Shown here piece by piece: positions 46,101 through 55,438 of a stretch of DNA of 64,000 bases. Below the pieces are notes generated by a model. It was given only the letters and a program-made list of their open reading frames with translations. It did not search any database and was not told the DNA's origin. The DNA lies in contig NZ_QSQT01000004.1 of assembly GCF_003437535.1 (NCBI RefSeq), forward strand, positions 62,001 to 126,000. The letters are read 5' to 3'. Positions within the stretch are counted from its first letter, which is position 1. Each line of letters starts with the position of its first letter. The translations under genes and the position numbers were made by a program. This stretch comes from Phocaeicola plebeius. Its GTDB lineage: Bacteria > Bacteroidota > Bacteroidia > Bacteroidales > Bacteroidaceae.

Positions 46101-47681
46101 TCTATTCCGGGCATTTCGTTGATTTCGCCTCCCCCTCATCACGATATTTATTCAATTGAAGACTTGGCTCAGCTGATATTCGATTTGAAGAACGTGAATC
46201 CGAAAGCCAAAATCAGTGTGAAACTGGTAGCTGAAAGTGGTATTGGTACCATCGCAGCCGGTGTGGCAAAAGCAAAGGCTGATTTGATTGTCATTTCAGG
46301 AGCAGAAGGTGGAACAGGAGCTTCTCCGGCCTCTTCCATGCGCTATGCCGGTATTTCTCCGGAAATCGGTCTGAGCGAGACACAGCAGACACTGGTACTC
46401 AACGGACTCCGTGGTCAGGTACGTTTGCAGACTGACGGACAGTTGAAGACTGGACGTGACATCATCAGCATGGCTTTGCTGGGAACAGAAGAGTTTGGAT
46501 TCGGAACTTCTGTATTGATTGTTTTGGGATGTGTCATGATGCGTAAATGTCATGCCAATACGTGTCCGGTAGGTGTGGCTACACAGGATCCGCAGTTGCG
46601 GGCACATTTCCGCGGACATTATCGTTATGTGGTCAACTTCTTCCGTTTCCTGGCACAGGAGGTACGTGAATACCTGGCAGAGATGGGATTCTCCCGTCTG
46701 GAAGACATTGTAGGACGTACGGATTTGATTGAAATACGTCCGACAACTCATGAAAAGGCTTCATTGCTCGATTTCAGTAAATTGTTGCATAAAGTCGATA
46801 ACGGTGCAGCCTTACATAATGTAACGGAACAGCGTCATGAGATAGAGCACGTGAAGGATGTCAGCATGCTGGCTGCTGCACGCGAAGCACTGGAAAACCG
46901 TAAGGAGGTATCGTTGGAATATGCCATATCCAATACCGACCGTTCGGTAGGAGCCATGCTTTCTGGAGCCGTAGCTGCCAAGTATGGACAGGCTGGATTG
47001 CCCGCACAGACCATCCAGGTGAAGTTTAAAGGTTCAGCCGGACAGAGTTTCGGTGCTTTCCTTCCACATGGGGTCAGCTTCAAGCTGGAAGGTGAAGCGA
47101 ATGATTACCTGGGCAAGGGCTTGAGCGGAGGACATATTTCGGTACAGCCTCCGGTAAGAAGCAATTTCCTGGCCGAAAACAACGTAATCGCTGGTAATAC
47201 ATTGTTGTATGGTGCCACGAGTGGAGAGGTGTATATCAATGGATGTGTAGGTGAGCGTTTTGCCGTACGTAACTCCGGTGCCATTACGGTAGTAGAAGGA
47301 GTAGGCGACCATTGCTGTGAGTACATGACAGGCGGACGAGTAGTCGTACTGGGTAAGACCGGACGTAACTTTGCTGCAGGTATGAGTGGGGGAGTTGCTT
47401 ACGTATGGGATAAAGACCGTAACTTCGATTACTTCTGTAACATGGAAATGGTAGAGCTTTCTCTGTTGGAAGATGCTACAGCCCGCAAGGAACTGCATGA
47501 ACTGGTTCGTCAGCATTATCTGTACACCGGTTCTCAACTGGCACGTACGATGTTGGATAACTGGAGCCGTTATGTAGAAGAATTTATTCAGGTAACTCCG
47601 ATTGAATACAAGAAAGTGCTGGCTGAAGAGCAGATGCGCAAACTGCAGCAGAAGATAGCCGAAGTACAGCGTGATTATTGA
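43149..47681 (+). CDS. gltB: Glutamate synthase, large subunit
   Basis: An enzyme of 1510 residues. The catalytic Cys is C39 (YEHDACGVGMIVD), so about 38 residues form a cleaved propeptide. Domains: N-terminal glutaminase, central domain, FMN-binding synthase domain (VAQGAKPGEGGQLPG and ISGAEGGTGASPASSMR), [3Fe-4S] cysteines (CVMMRKCHANTCPVGVATQ) and the C-terminal GXGXG beta-helix domain (GASGQSFGAF-type repeats). It makes two glutamates from glutamine and 2-oxoglutarate. It leads the nitrogen operon. Confidence 0.97.
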   Translation: MKDKMRLAGKFMRKEEQEVTECHQTSSGLYQPEYEHDACGVGMIVDIHGNKSHELVDAALKVLENMKHRGAEGADNKTGDGAGIMLQIPHEFILLQGIPVPEKGKYGTGLVFLPKDAKEQESILSILIEEVEREGLSLMHLRSVPVNSSILGKSALETEPDIKQVFITGATDLENFERTLYIVRKKIERRVHHKDFYIVSLSSKNIIYKGMLSSVQVREYFQDLTQPYFTSGLAIVHSRFSTNTFPTWSLAQPFRLLAHNGEINTIRGNRGWMEARESVLSTPLLGDVKKIGPIIQPGMSDSASLDNVLEFFVMSGLSLPHAMAMLVPESFNDKNPISEELKAFYEYHSILMEPWDGPAALLFSDGRYAGGMLDRNGLRPARYLITKNDMMVVASEAGVINFEPEAIKEKGRLQPGKILLVDTQEGRIYYDGELKSQLAASKPYRQWLSTNRIELDTLRSGRKISNSVPDYERRLRAFGFTREDIERTLTPMCMNGAEPTASMGNDTPLAVLSDKPQILFNYFRQQFAQVTNPPIDPIREELVMSLTEYIGAVGTNILLPSESHCKMVRLPHPILNNTQLDILCNIRYKGFNTVKLPMLFDAARGAEGLREALNELCKKAEAAVDEGVNYIILSDREIDAAHAAIPSLLAVSAVHHHLISVQKRVQTALVVESGEIREVMHAALLLGYGASAINPYMVFAILDDMVKKGDVQLNYETAEKNYIKAVCKGLYKVMSKMGISTIRSYRGAKIFEAVGLGSEVLSTYFGTPSSSIGGVGLESIAKDYQAFHDAGFAKEVDDLLPYIGQFSYRKDGEKHAWNPETISALQLATRLGSYAKFKEYTRRVDEKESPIFLRDFFSFHRNPIPLEDVEPVEEIVKHFVTGAMSFGSISKEAHEAMALAMNKLNARSNTGEGGEDSDRFHETYDGISLCSKTKQVASGRFGVTTEYLVNAEEIQIKVAQGAKPGEGGQLPGFKVNEVIAKTRHSIPGISLISPPPHHDIYSIEDLAQLIFDLKNVNPKAKISVKLVAESGIGTIAAGVAKAKADLIVISGAEGGTGASPASSMRYAGISPEIGLSETQQTLVLNGLRGQVRLQTDGQLKTGRDIISMALLGTEEFGFGTSVLIVLGCVMMRKCHANTCPVGVATQDPQLRAHFRGHYRYVVNFFRFLAQEVREYLAEMGFSRLEDIVGRTDLIEIRPTTHEKASLLDFSKLLHKVDNGAALHNVTEQRHEIEHVKDVSMLAAAREALENRKEVSLEYAISNTDRSVGAMLSGAVAAKYGQAGLPAQTIQVKFKGSAGQSFGAFLPHGVSFKLEGEANDYLGKGLSGGHISVQPPVRSNFLAENNVIAGNTLLYGATSGEVYINGCVGERFAVRNSGAITVVEGVGDHCCEYMTGGRVVVLGKTGRNFAAGMSGGVAYVWDKDRNFDYFCNMEMVELSLLEDATARKELHELVRQHYLYTGSQLARTMLDNWSRYVEEFIQVTPIEYKKVLAEEQMRKLQQKIAEVQRDY

Positions 47682-47711
47682 TTAATTGTTGAACAGTAAA
47701 AAACTAGATAT

Positions 47712-49055
47712 ATGGGAAATCCAAAAGCATTTCTGACCGTTCCCAGACAAGAGGCTGGATACCGTCCGGTACACGACCGTATCATGGACTTCAGTGAAGT
47801 GGAACAGACGTTGAACACAAGCGAGCGAAAGCTCCAGGCATCGCGGTGTATGGACTGTGGGGTACCTTTCTGCCATTGGGCATGCCCGTTGGGCAATCGT
47901 CCTCCGGAGTTCCAGGATGCCATGTACAAGGGAAAATGGAAAGAAGCTTATGAGATACTTACCGGAACCAATGATTTTCCGGAGTTCACTGGCCGTATAT
48001 GTCCGGCATTGTGTGAAAAGAGTTGTGTGTTGAAGTTGAGTATGGATGCACCGGTAACCATTCGTGAAGATGAAGCTGCTATCATTGAAGCTGCTTTTCG
48101 TGAAGGGTATGTACAGCCTCGTCAATATGAACGAAACGGGAAGTCTGTGGCTGTCATCGGTTCCGGACCTGCAGGACTGGCGGCTGCCAATCAGTTGAAC
48201 CGCAGAGGATATGCGGTGACGGTGTTCGAAAAACTGGAATACGTGGGAGGCTTGTTGCGATTTGGTATTCCGAATTTTAAGCTCAGCAAATCGGTAATCG
48301 ATCGCCGTGTGGCAGTGATGGAAGCAGAAGGAATCACTTTCAAGGTCAATGCCGATATTGACGTGACAAATCTTCCCGAAGGATTTGATGCATACTGCAT
48401 TTGTACGGGTACGCCGCAGGCACGCGATTTGAATATCCCCGGACGTGAACTGAAAGGTATCCATTTTGCTGTGGAGATGTTGGCGCAGCAGAACCGCGTG
48501 CTGGCAGGGCAGCACATTCCAGAGGAGGAACGCATCACGGCAAAAGGTAAGCATGTGCTGGTAATTGGAGGTGGAGATACGGGTAGTGACTGTATCGGAA
48601 CAAGTAACCGTCAGGGAGCACTCAGTGTAACGCAGATTGAAATTATGCCGAAGCCTCCTGTAGGTCATAATCCGAATACTCCGTGGCCGCAGTGGCCGGT
48701 GGTTCTCAAAACCAGCAGCAGTCATGAAGAAGGATGCATACGTCGGTGGAGTTTGACCTCCAACCGCTTCTTGGAAGAAGACGGGAAAGTGTGCGGTGTA
48801 GAAGTGGAAGAAGTGGAATGGACTCCGGGAGCCGAAGGAGAACGTCCGGTGATGAAGCCGACTGGGAAGAAAGAAATCCTGAAAGCCGATTTGGTATTGC
48901 TGGCGATGGGATTCCTTCGTCCGGTACAACCTGAATTCCCGGCAAATGTTTTTGTGGCCGGTGATGCAGCTACCGGAGCCAGTCTGGTTGTGAAGTGCAT
49001 TGCAGGCGGTCGGAAGGCCGCAGCCGACATTGATGCATATTTAAGCCGAAAATAA
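47712..49055 (+). CDS. gltD: Glutamate synthase, small subunit
   Basis: A flavoprotein of 447 residues that passes electrons from NAD(P)H to GltB. The N-terminal [4Fe-4S] region carries CMDCGVPFCHWACPLGN and CPALCEKSCVLK; FAD and NAD(P) loops are VIGSGPAGLAAANQL and LVIGGGDTGSDC. The C-terminal FVAGDAATGASLVV is the usual FAD site. It follows gltB by 30 nt. Confidence 0.96.
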   Translation: MGNPKAFLTVPRQEAGYRPVHDRIMDFSEVEQTLNTSERKLQASRCMDCGVPFCHWACPLGNRPPEFQDAMYKGKWKEAYEILTGTNDFPEFTGRICPALCEKSCVLKLSMDAPVTIREDEAAIIEAAFREGYVQPRQYERNGKSVAVIGSGPAGLAAANQLNRRGYAVTVFEKLEYVGGLLRFGIPNFKLSKSVIDRRVAVMEAEGITFKVNADIDVTNLPEGFDAYCICTGTPQARDLNIPGRELKGIHFAVEMLAQQNRVLAGQHIPEEERITAKGKHVLVIGGGDTGSDCIGTSNRQGALSVTQIEIMPKPPVGHNPNTPWPQWPVVLKTSSSHEEGCIRRWSLTSNRFLEEDGKVCGVEVEEVEWTPGAEGERPVMKPTGKKEILKADLVLLAMGFLRPVQPEFPANVFVAGDAATGASLVVKCIAGGRKAAADIDAYLSRK

Positions 49056-49092
49056 TTGATTACATACAAAATATAAATACAACTTTACGATT

Positions 49093-50763
49093 ATGTGTGG
49101 CATTGCAGCTATTTTAAATATCAGAAAACAGACTCCAGAGTTGCGTGAAAAAGCATTGGCCATGGCTCGAAAGATTCGTCATCGTGGTCCCGACTGGAGT
49201 GGAATTTATTGTGGAGGATTGGCTATCTTAGCGCATGAACGTTTGTCGATAGTAGACCCGCAGAGTGGCGGACAGCCATTGTACTCACCCGATAAGAAAG
49301 TGGTACTGGCCGTGAACGGCGAAATCTACAATCACCGTGAGATTCGTAAGGAGTATGCCGGAAAATATGATTTCCAGACAGGAAGTGACTGTGAAGTAAT
49401 CTTGGCACTTTATCAAGAATACGGAATACATTTTCTGGAAAAGCTGAATGGTATTTTTGCATTCGCGCTGTACGATTCAGAAAAAGATGAGTTTCTCATC
49501 GCTCGCGACCCTATCGGGGTGATTCCACTTTATATTGGTTATGACAGCGATGGCAAAGTCTATTGTGCCAGCGAACTGAAAGCGTTGGAAGGTTTTTGTG
49601 AACGCTATGAACCCTTTTTACCCGGACATTGTTATTATAGCAAGGACGGGAAGATGACCCGCTGGTACGTTCGCGACTGGACTCAGTATGAGGCAGTAGC
49701 TGATGCACCGGCATCGGTTAGCGCTTTGCGGGAAGGCTTGGAAAAAGCTGTACGTGAGCAACTGATGAGTGATGTACCCTACGGTGTATTGCTTTCAGGA
49801 GGTTTGGACAGCTCAGTCATTTCTGCCATTGCCAAGCGTTATGCAGCCCGTCGTGTGGAAACGGATGGAAAGATGGCGGCATGGTGGCCTCAGCTTCATT
49901 CCTTTGCTATTGGTCTGGAGGGAGCCCCCGATTTGGCCAAGGCACGTGAAGTGGCTGATTTCATCGGTACCGTGCACCATGAAATTCACTACACCATTCA
50001 GGAAGGTCTCGACGCACTTCGCGATGTGATTTATTACATTGAGACTTACGATGTAACGACAGTTCGAGCTTCTACACCTATGTACTTGCTGGCTCGTGTC
50101 ATCAAGAGTATGGGTATCAAGATGGTGCTTAGCGGAGAAGGAGCAGATGAAATTTTTGGTGGTTATCTGTACTTCCACAAGGCCCCCGATGCACGGGCTT
50201 TCCATGAAGAAACTGTGCGTAAATTGTCCAAACTTTATTTGTACGATTGTTTGCGGGCCAATAAATCATTGGCTGCCTGGGGAGTAGAAGGACGTGTGCC
50301 GTTCCTTGACAAGGAATTCTTGGATGTGGCCATGCGGTTGAACCCGGAAGCCAAGATGTGTCCCGGAAAAACCATCGAAAAGAAAATCGTACGCGAAGCT
50401 TTTGCCGACTTGTTGCCTGAAAGCGTGGCATGGCGTCAGAAGGAACAGTTCAGTGACGGTGTGGGATACAGCTGGATTGATACGCTGAAGGAATTCACGG
50501 CAAAAGAGGTATCCGACGAACAGATGGTGCATGCGGCTGAACGTTTCCCGGTGAATCCTCCCCGTAACAAGGAAGAGTACTACTACCGCTCTATCTTTGA
50601 GGAGCATTTCCCGAGTGAAAGTGCGGCTAAGAGTGTTCCCAGTGTACCGAGTGTGGCTTGTTCTACAGCTGAGGCACTGGCTTGGGATAAAGCTTTCCAG
50701 CATATCAATGAGCCGAGCGGACGTGCGGTAACCGATGTACATGAGGAGGGATACAAAAACTAA
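49093..50763 (+). CDS. asnB: Asparagine synthase (glutamine-hydrolysing)
   Basis: An enzyme of 556 residues starting MCGIAAIL, with Cys2 as the glutaminase nucleophile after removal of Met1. RLSIVDPQSGGQPLYS and VNGEIYNH are N-terminal glutamine-site blocks. The synthetase domain has the PP-loop LLSGGLDSSVIS, SGEGADEIFGGY and EGRVPFLDKEFLD. It makes asparagine from aspartate and uses glutamine nitrogen. It lies between gltD and dapF in a five-gene operon. Confidence 0.96.
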   Translation: MCGIAAILNIRKQTPELREKALAMARKIRHRGPDWSGIYCGGLAILAHERLSIVDPQSGGQPLYSPDKKVVLAVNGEIYNHREIRKEYAGKYDFQTGSDCEVILALYQEYGIHFLEKLNGIFAFALYDSEKDEFLIARDPIGVIPLYIGYDSDGKVYCASELKALEGFCERYEPFLPGHCYYSKDGKMTRWYVRDWTQYEAVADAPASVSALREGLEKAVREQLMSDVPYGVLLSGGLDSSVISAIAKRYAARRVETDGKMAAWWPQLHSFAIGLEGAPDLAKAREVADFIGTVHHEIHYTIQEGLDALRDVIYYIETYDVTTVRASTPMYLLARVIKSMGIKMVLSGEGADEIFGGYLYFHKAPDARAFHEETVRKLSKLYLYDCLRANKSLAAWGVEGRVPFLDKEFLDVAMRLNPEAKMCPGKTIEKKIVREAFADLLPESVAWRQKEQFSDGVGYSWIDTLKEFTAKEVSDEQMVHAAERFPVNPPRNKEEYYYRSIFEEHFPSESAAKSVPSVPSVACSTAEALAWDKAFQHINEPSGRAVTDVHEEGYKN

Positions 50764-50777
50764 ACTGATTATCAGAT

Positions 50778-51584
50778 ATGAAAATAGAATTTACAAAAAT
50801 GCATGGTCTGGGTAATGATTACATCTATGTGAATACGATGAAATACCCGCTGACTAATCTGGAAGAAAAGTCCATAGCCTGGAGTCGTCCTCATACGGGG
50901 ATAGGCAGTGACGGACTGGTGCTGATTGGCGATTCGGACAAGGCTGATTTCAGCATGCGTATTTTTAACGCGGACGGTTCTGAGGCCAAGATGTGCGGAA
51001 ATGCCAGTCGCTGTATCGGGAAGTATTTGTATGAATATGGACTGACTACGAAGACGGATATTTTGCTGGATACGCTTTCCGGTATCAAGGAACTGCATTT
51101 GCAGGTGAAGGAGGGAAAGGTAGAGTCTGTTCGGGTGGATATGGGAATTCCTGCCGATATTCACTGGGTGGATTTGGGCGATGCTTATCCCTTCCAGAAA
51201 GGAGTGGCCGTGTCAATGGGGAACCCTCATCTGGTTATTTTTGTAGATAAAATGGAGGAGGTAGCTCTTGCTGAAGTAGGACCAGTGCTTGAACGTCATC
51301 CACTTTTCCCGGATCGGGTAAACGTAGAGTTCGCTCAAGTATTGGACAAAGAAAACATACGCATGCGGGTATGGGAAAGAGGATCCGGTATCACACAAGC
51401 TTGTGGTACGGGAGCATGTGCTACCGCTGTGGCAGCAGCCTTTTCCGGACAATGCGGCTCCCATGCAACAATCTGTATGGATGGAGGTGACCTGACCATC
51501 GACTGGGCAGGAGAGGGGCAGCATTTGTATATGATAGGGCCCGCAGTGAAAGTATTTGACGGAACAATCGAATTAAAAGAGTAA
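50778..51584 (+). CDS. dapF: Diaminopimelate epimerase
   Basis: A PLP-independent epimerase of 268 residues converting LL- to meso-diaminopimelate for lysine and peptidoglycan. The two catalytic cysteines are C73 ([10 protein letters not shown]) and C209 ([11 protein letters not shown]). It begins [17 protein letters not shown] as usual. It lies 14 nt after asnB and 10 nt before dapL, which makes its substrate. Confidence 0.97.
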   Translation: MKIEFTKMHGLGNDYIYVNTMKYPLTNLEEKSIAWSRPHTGIGSDGLVLIGDSDKADFSMRIFNADGSEAKMCGNASRCIGKYLYEYGLTTKTDILLDTLSGIKELHLQVKEGKVESVRVDMGIPADIHWVDLGDAYPFQKGVAVSMGNPHLVIFVDKMEEVALAEVGPVLERHPLFPDRVNVEFAQVLDKENIRMRVWERGSGITQACGTGACATAVAAAFSGQCGSHATICMDGGDLTIDWAGEGQHLYMIGPAVKVFDGTIELKE

Positions 51585-51594
51585 GACAAGATAT

Positions 51595-52830
51595 ATGATA
51601 CAAGTAAACGATAATTTCATCAAGTTGCCCGGAAACTATCTGTTTTCGAGCATTGCTAAAAAAGTGAATGCCTTTAAATCGGCTCATCCGGAAGCTGCAC
51701 TTATCCGATTAGGAATTGGCGACGTGACTCGTCCGCTTCCGCCGGCTTCTATCAAGGCTATGCACCGTGCGGTAGACGAACTGGCCGATGCCGGAACTTT
51801 CCATGGATACGGTCCTGAACAAGGATATGATTTCTTGATTCAGGCTATTCTGGAACATGATTACCGCTCGCGTGGAGTAGAATTGCGTCCGACAGAAATT
51901 TTTGTGAGTGACGGAGCTAAAAGTGACACCGGTAATTTTGGAGATATTTTAGGCACAGGCAATAAAGTTGCGGTAACAGACCCCGTGTATCCGGTGTATA
52001 TTGACAGTAACGTCATGGCCGGGAGAGCTGGAGAATTGCAGGCGAACGGACAATGGAATCGTCTGACTTATCTGCCTTGTACGGCAGAAAACCATTTTAT
52101 CCCGTCTCTTCCCCAAGAATCGGTAGACATGATTTACTTGTGCTACCCTAATAATCCTACGGGAACGACGCTGACCAAAGCCGAATTGCAGAAGTGGGTG
52201 GACTATGCACTGGCACATAAGGCACTGATATTATATGATGCGGCTTATGAGGCTTACATTTGTGAGAGTGATGTGCCACATTCTATTTATGAAATAGAGG
52301 GAGCTCGTTCGTGTGCCGTAGAATTCCGTAGCTTCTCCAAGACAGCCGGTTTTACTGGAGTGCGTTGCGGTTATACCGTAGTGCCGGAAGAAGTGAAAGC
52401 CATGACGGCTTCGGGCGAGCAAGTAGCTTTGAATCATTTGTGGAACCGCCGGCAGTGTACGAAGTTCAATGGTACCAGCTATATCACCCAGCGAGGGGCA
52501 GAGGCCATCTATACCGCCGAAGGGCAAGCTGAGATTAAGGAAACCATATCCTATTATATGGAGAATGCCCGTCTGATGCGTGAAGGACTGCTGTCTGCTG
52601 GATTTACACTTTATGGAGGAGTGAATGCGCCTTATATCTGGGTAAAGGCACCCGAAGGACTGGATTCATGGAGTTTCTTTGAAATGTTGCTTCACGAAGT
52701 CAATGTGGTAGGAACTCCGGGAGTTGGATTTGGACCAAGCGGAGAAGGATTCCTGCGACTGACAGCCTTTGGCAAACGTGAGGATTGCCAGGAAGCTATG
52801 AATAGAATAAAAAACTGGGCCGGACGTTAA
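51595..52830 (+). CDS. dapL: LL-diaminopimelate aminotransferase
   Basis: A PLP enzyme of 411 residues forming LL-diaminopimelate directly from tetrahydrodipicolinate, bypassing the succinylase steps. PLP lysine K249 lies in [24 protein letters not shown] and the N-terminal [17 protein letters not shown] are typical of the DapL family. It is the last gene of the gltB operon; its stop codon lies between a hairpin's arms. Confidence 0.96.
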   Translation: MIQVNDNFIKLPGNYLFSSIAKKVNAFKSAHPEAALIRLGIGDVTRPLPPASIKAMHRAVDELADAGTFHGYGPEQGYDFLIQAILEHDYRSRGVELRPTEIFVSDGAKSDTGNFGDILGTGNKVAVTDPVYPVYIDSNVMAGRAGELQANGQWNRLTYLPCTAENHFIPSLPQESVDMIYLCYPNNPTGTTLTKAELQKWVDYALAHKALILYDAAYEAYICESDVPHSIYEIEGARSCAVEFRSFSKTAGFTGVRCGYTVVPEEVKAMTASGEQVALNHLWNRRQCTKFNGTSYITQRGAEAIYTAEGQAEIKETISYYMENARLMREGLLSAGFTLYGGVNAPYIWVKAPEGLDSWSFFEMLLHEVNVVGTPGVGFGPSGEGFLRLTAFGKREDCQEAMNRIKNWAGR

Positions 52831-52845
52831 TCCGACCCAGTTTTT
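52811..52845 (+). terminator. Terminator of the gltB-dapL operon
   Basis: CTGGG-CCGGA (52815-52824) pairs with TCCGA-CCCAG (52831-52840) and is followed by TTTTT. The left arm is inside dapL. Confidence 0.88.
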
Positions 52846-53125
52846 AAAACCGCCAGCCTATCCCGATCGAGAGTGAATGAAAAAATGGGCGCTTCTTTCC
52901 GAGATTCAGCATGTTTCCGTCGAAAACGGTTTCCCGGACGCCCGAGTAAGGGTCAAGGTTAGAGAGGGTGTATCCCAGAGAGATTATCAGGCTTTCTTCT
53001 ATTTCCAACGAAACGGAAGTTTTCAGCTGAAAGGATAAAGGCTCCGCACGGGAAGTTGTGATTTCTTCATAGTGGTGGGGAGTCCATACACCTGTAGAGT
53101 TAGGGAAATAGGCTAGGGTTATATG
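52844..53125 (-). pseudogene. C-terminal remnant of an outer-membrane beta-barrel gene
   Basis: On the minus strand 93 codons are open from just after the stop of the neighbouring lipoprotein gene to TAA at 52846-52844, in the same frame as that gene. The translation alternates polar and hydrophobic residues (LQVSV-like strands such as FQLKTSVSLEIEESLIISLG) and ends SIGIGWRF, an aromatic C-terminus typical of outer-membrane barrels. No plausible start codon precedes the similarity, so this looks like the 3' end of a gene whose front is lost. Alternatively, readthrough of the TAA could append it to the lipoprotein. Confidence 0.6.
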
Positions 53126-53833
53126 TTATTTCACCATTACTTCCTTTTTGTCGTAGAAAACCAGTCTGATTTCTCCTTTGGCGGGAGCGTCATTGTCTTT
53201 GGTTTCCAGTTTCAGGATGCGTTTCAGCGTAAGCATATATTTTCCTTTCGGCACATTCTTAAACGAAATTCCGTCACGGCTTTCGTTCAATGTACCATAA
53301 TAAGCGGTATATTCTTCCAAATGTGAGGGGCTGTCCAGCGTGGCCTCCAGTTCTTCATTGGACGCGATTTTCTCACCCTTCCATCCAACCACTTCCTGAT
53401 TGGTAATCGTGATAAGTTCCGAAGGAATATGTATCTCATTAATCCATTCCTTGTAGGCATAATTGGTCAGCATACGGGTTTCTTGCTGCCGTTTGCGTTG
53501 GAATACGAATGAGACTTGTTCGTCTTTTCCGAGTGCCAGTGAATAGGAATAACCGAATATTGTATTTCCATCAAAATAATGGTATTCCATCTCTTTGCCA
53601 TTGGCCATGATGGATGCTCCGCCTGTCAGTTTGATTTCTTTCAGGGGTACGTCTTTCTCTGGAGAGAAACGGGCGTAGGTCAGGGTAGGCTGTGAATCAG
53701 AAAAAGCTACCAGGTAGCTTTGATAAATAGCTACATTATCGGGTAGATTTTCTGAATTTTCTTCACTGCAAGATACAGTGAAGAAAATCAATAAGCCGTA
53801 CATCATCCCATAAAGTAGTTGTTTCACTTTCAT
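53126..53833 (-). CDS. Lipoprotein of unknown function
   Basis: A protein of 235 residues with a lipoprotein signal peptide (MKVKQLLYGMMYGLLIFF, then TVSC). The rest is beta-rich, with FSDSQPTLTYARFSPEKDVPL, a central KRKRQQETRM-like basic stretch, and an end reading KGEIRLVFYDKKEVMVK. I do not recognise the family. A TACCTTTG box lies 33 nt upstream. Immediately downstream, in the same frame, is a barrel-gene fragment, so the gene may once have been followed by an outer-membrane partner that has been deleted. Confidence 0.75.
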   Translation of the reverse strand: MKVKQLLYGMMYGLLIFFTVSCSEENSENLPDNVAIYQSYLVAFSDSQPTLTYARFSPEKDVPLKEIKLTGGASIMANGKEMEYHYFDGNTIFGYSYSLALGKDEQVSFVFQRKRQQETRMLTNYAYKEWINEIHIPSELITITNQEVVGWKGEKIASNEELEATLDSPSHLEEYTAYYGTLNESRDGISFKNVPKGKYMLTLKRILKLETKDNDAPAKGEIRLVFYDKKEVMVK

Positions 53834-53865
53834 GAGTCGCGTATGTTTAAATAGATTTACGGCTG

Positions 53866-53873
53866 CAAAGGTA
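53866..53873 (-). promoter_or_regulatory. Lipoprotein gene -7 box
   Basis: TACCTTTG on the minus strand matches TAnnTTTG and lies 32 nt upstream of the lipoprotein start. Confidence 0.5.
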
Positions 53874-53973
53874 AAGTGAACAGATGGAAGTCAGGGAAAA
53901 ATCTGATGTACACAAATAAAATTTAATCTATTGGGAATTAGATAGTTGATAATTTTTATGATGTACATAACAC

Positions 53974-55335
53974 TTAAAATGCGGTGATAAACTCGTCAAA
54001 ACTGCTGTTTTCGATGTGCATTTTCTCCTTCAGTCTCATTTTCCGGCGCGAGATACTTCCTTTGGCAATATGGTAAATTTCGGATAGTAACGACATGGGA
54101 AGATCCATCTTTACCAGACAGCAGAAACGAAGTTCCTCTTCCGTAAGTTGCGGGTAACACTCCTTCAGTCGTCTGGTAAATCCGTCGAAGCAAGTGTCTG
54201 TGTTTTGCTGAATAATGTCCCATTCCTCTTCCGTCAGGTGAAGTGCACCTTGCGAGTTCCTTTTCCGCAACAGAGAAGGAAGCGTGATGGCATTCAGTTG
54301 CCGGTAGTATGCTACGCTTTTATTCAGCCGGTCAATTTCCTGCTGTTTCAATTTTTCCTGTTCGTGGGCCAGTGCCACTTCCGCTTCTTTCCTTTTCAGT
54401 GTTTCTTCCATGCGCATCCACTGGGTAGCCTTTAGTTCTTCTGTCAGCTTTTGCTTGTGCACGCGGATGCGGTGAAGAAGTAAAAGCAGGATAAGAATCA
54501 CCACGCCTAAGGTGACCGCAATCCGGTAGAAAACCAGCTTGTGGTGCGCTGCCTGCATCTCCGCTTTGTTGGCCCGTTCGCGTTGCAACTTGTATTCGTG
54601 CATATCTTGTATCTTTTCGATGACCATTTCCTTTCGTTCGGCACTCAGCGAGTCATGCGACAGAATGTATTTTCGCATGTAGATGTTTTCCTGTTTCTCA
54701 TTCTGTTTCTTTCCGTACATTTCGAATAGACGACGGTAAGCTTCTGTGCGTTGTTTTAAGGAGGCATCAGGTAAAAAAGGCAGGATGTGATGCGTGGCCG
54801 AGTCAGCTTGCAGAAGAAAGGCAAAAATGTAGCCCTTCTGAAGGTGTAAGGCGGCAGTTTCCTTTCTCGGCAAATTTTGGCAGATGGCGTTGTTGATGTA
54901 ATGGAAGGCACTGTCCGTCTGTCCTTGTTCCAAATAAATGCGGGAAAGGTAAAGTTCACTCTGTGCGATGGAGACCGGAGTGCCGGAAGGCATATAGGCA
55001 AGTGCTTTCTGAAAGAATTCTTTGGCTTTTTCCGGTTGATGCGGCAGGTAAAGCATGGCTTTCTCCTGCCATAAGTTTGCATATACGGACGAGTCGTTCA
55101 GACATTGAGCGATGTTTTCCGCAGCATCTAAGAAATGAGCTTCTTCCTGATTCTCTCCTTTAAAACGGCTGATGCGGGCCTGTTCAAGATAAATCCTGAA
55201 CTGCAACAGGCTATCGGTATGAGTATTTATTTCTGTAGATTCAGGGGAAGGTGCTTCAGTTGGGGAGGTACACGAAAAAACGTATACTCCCACGGCAAGT
55301 ATCCCTATAATGATGAAATATCGGAGTACAGACAT
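53974..55335 (-). CDS. TPR membrane protein with C-terminal helix-turn-helix
   Basis: A protein of 453 residues. A hydrophobic N-terminus with a lipobox-like FSCTS is followed by TPR-type helices to about 250, one membrane helix (AVTLGVVILILLLLLH, near 275-290), a charged coiled coil (EETLKRKEAEVALAHEQEKL) and a C-terminal segment with HTH character (LTEEELRFCCLVKMDLPMSL then IAKGSISRRKMRLKEKM). The plan is that of Bacteroidota membrane-bound TPR regulators that bind DNA directly without a kinase step. The target is unknown. Confidence 0.8.
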   Translation of the reverse strand: MSVLRYFIIIGILAVGVYVFSCTSPTEAPSPESTEINTHTDSLLQFRIYLEQARISRFKGENQEEAHFLDAAENIAQCLNDSSVYANLWQEKAMLYLPHQPEKAKEFFQKALAYMPSGTPVSIAQSELYLSRIYLEQGQTDSAFHYINNAICQNLPRKETAALHLQKGYIFAFLLQADSATHHILPFLPDASLKQRTEAYRRLFEMYGKKQNEKQENIYMRKYILSHDSLSAERKEMVIEKIQDMHEYKLQRERANKAEMQAAHHKLVFYRIAVTLGVVILILLLLLHRIRVHKQKLTEELKATQWMRMEETLKRKEAEVALAHEQEKLKQQEIDRLNKSVAYYRQLNAITLPSLLRKRNSQGALHLTEEEWDIIQQNTDTCFDGFTRRLKECYPQLTEEELRFCCLVKMDLPMSLLSEIYHIAKGSISRRKMRLKEKMHIENSSFDEFITAF

Positions 55336-55358
55336 AGGTTAGTCAGGTTAGTTTGGAG

Positions 55359-55366
55359 CGAAGATA
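55359..55366 (-). promoter_or_regulatory. Near-consensus -7 box of the TPR regulator
   Basis: TATCTTCG on the minus strand differs from TAnnTTTG at one position and is 23 nt upstream of the start. Confidence 0.3.
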
Positions 55367-55438
55367 CTAAAAAACTGCCTTTAAATGTATATTTTCTGAA
55401 TAAATAAAGAAAATTTGGGGCTTTTTAAGCACAGGGGA

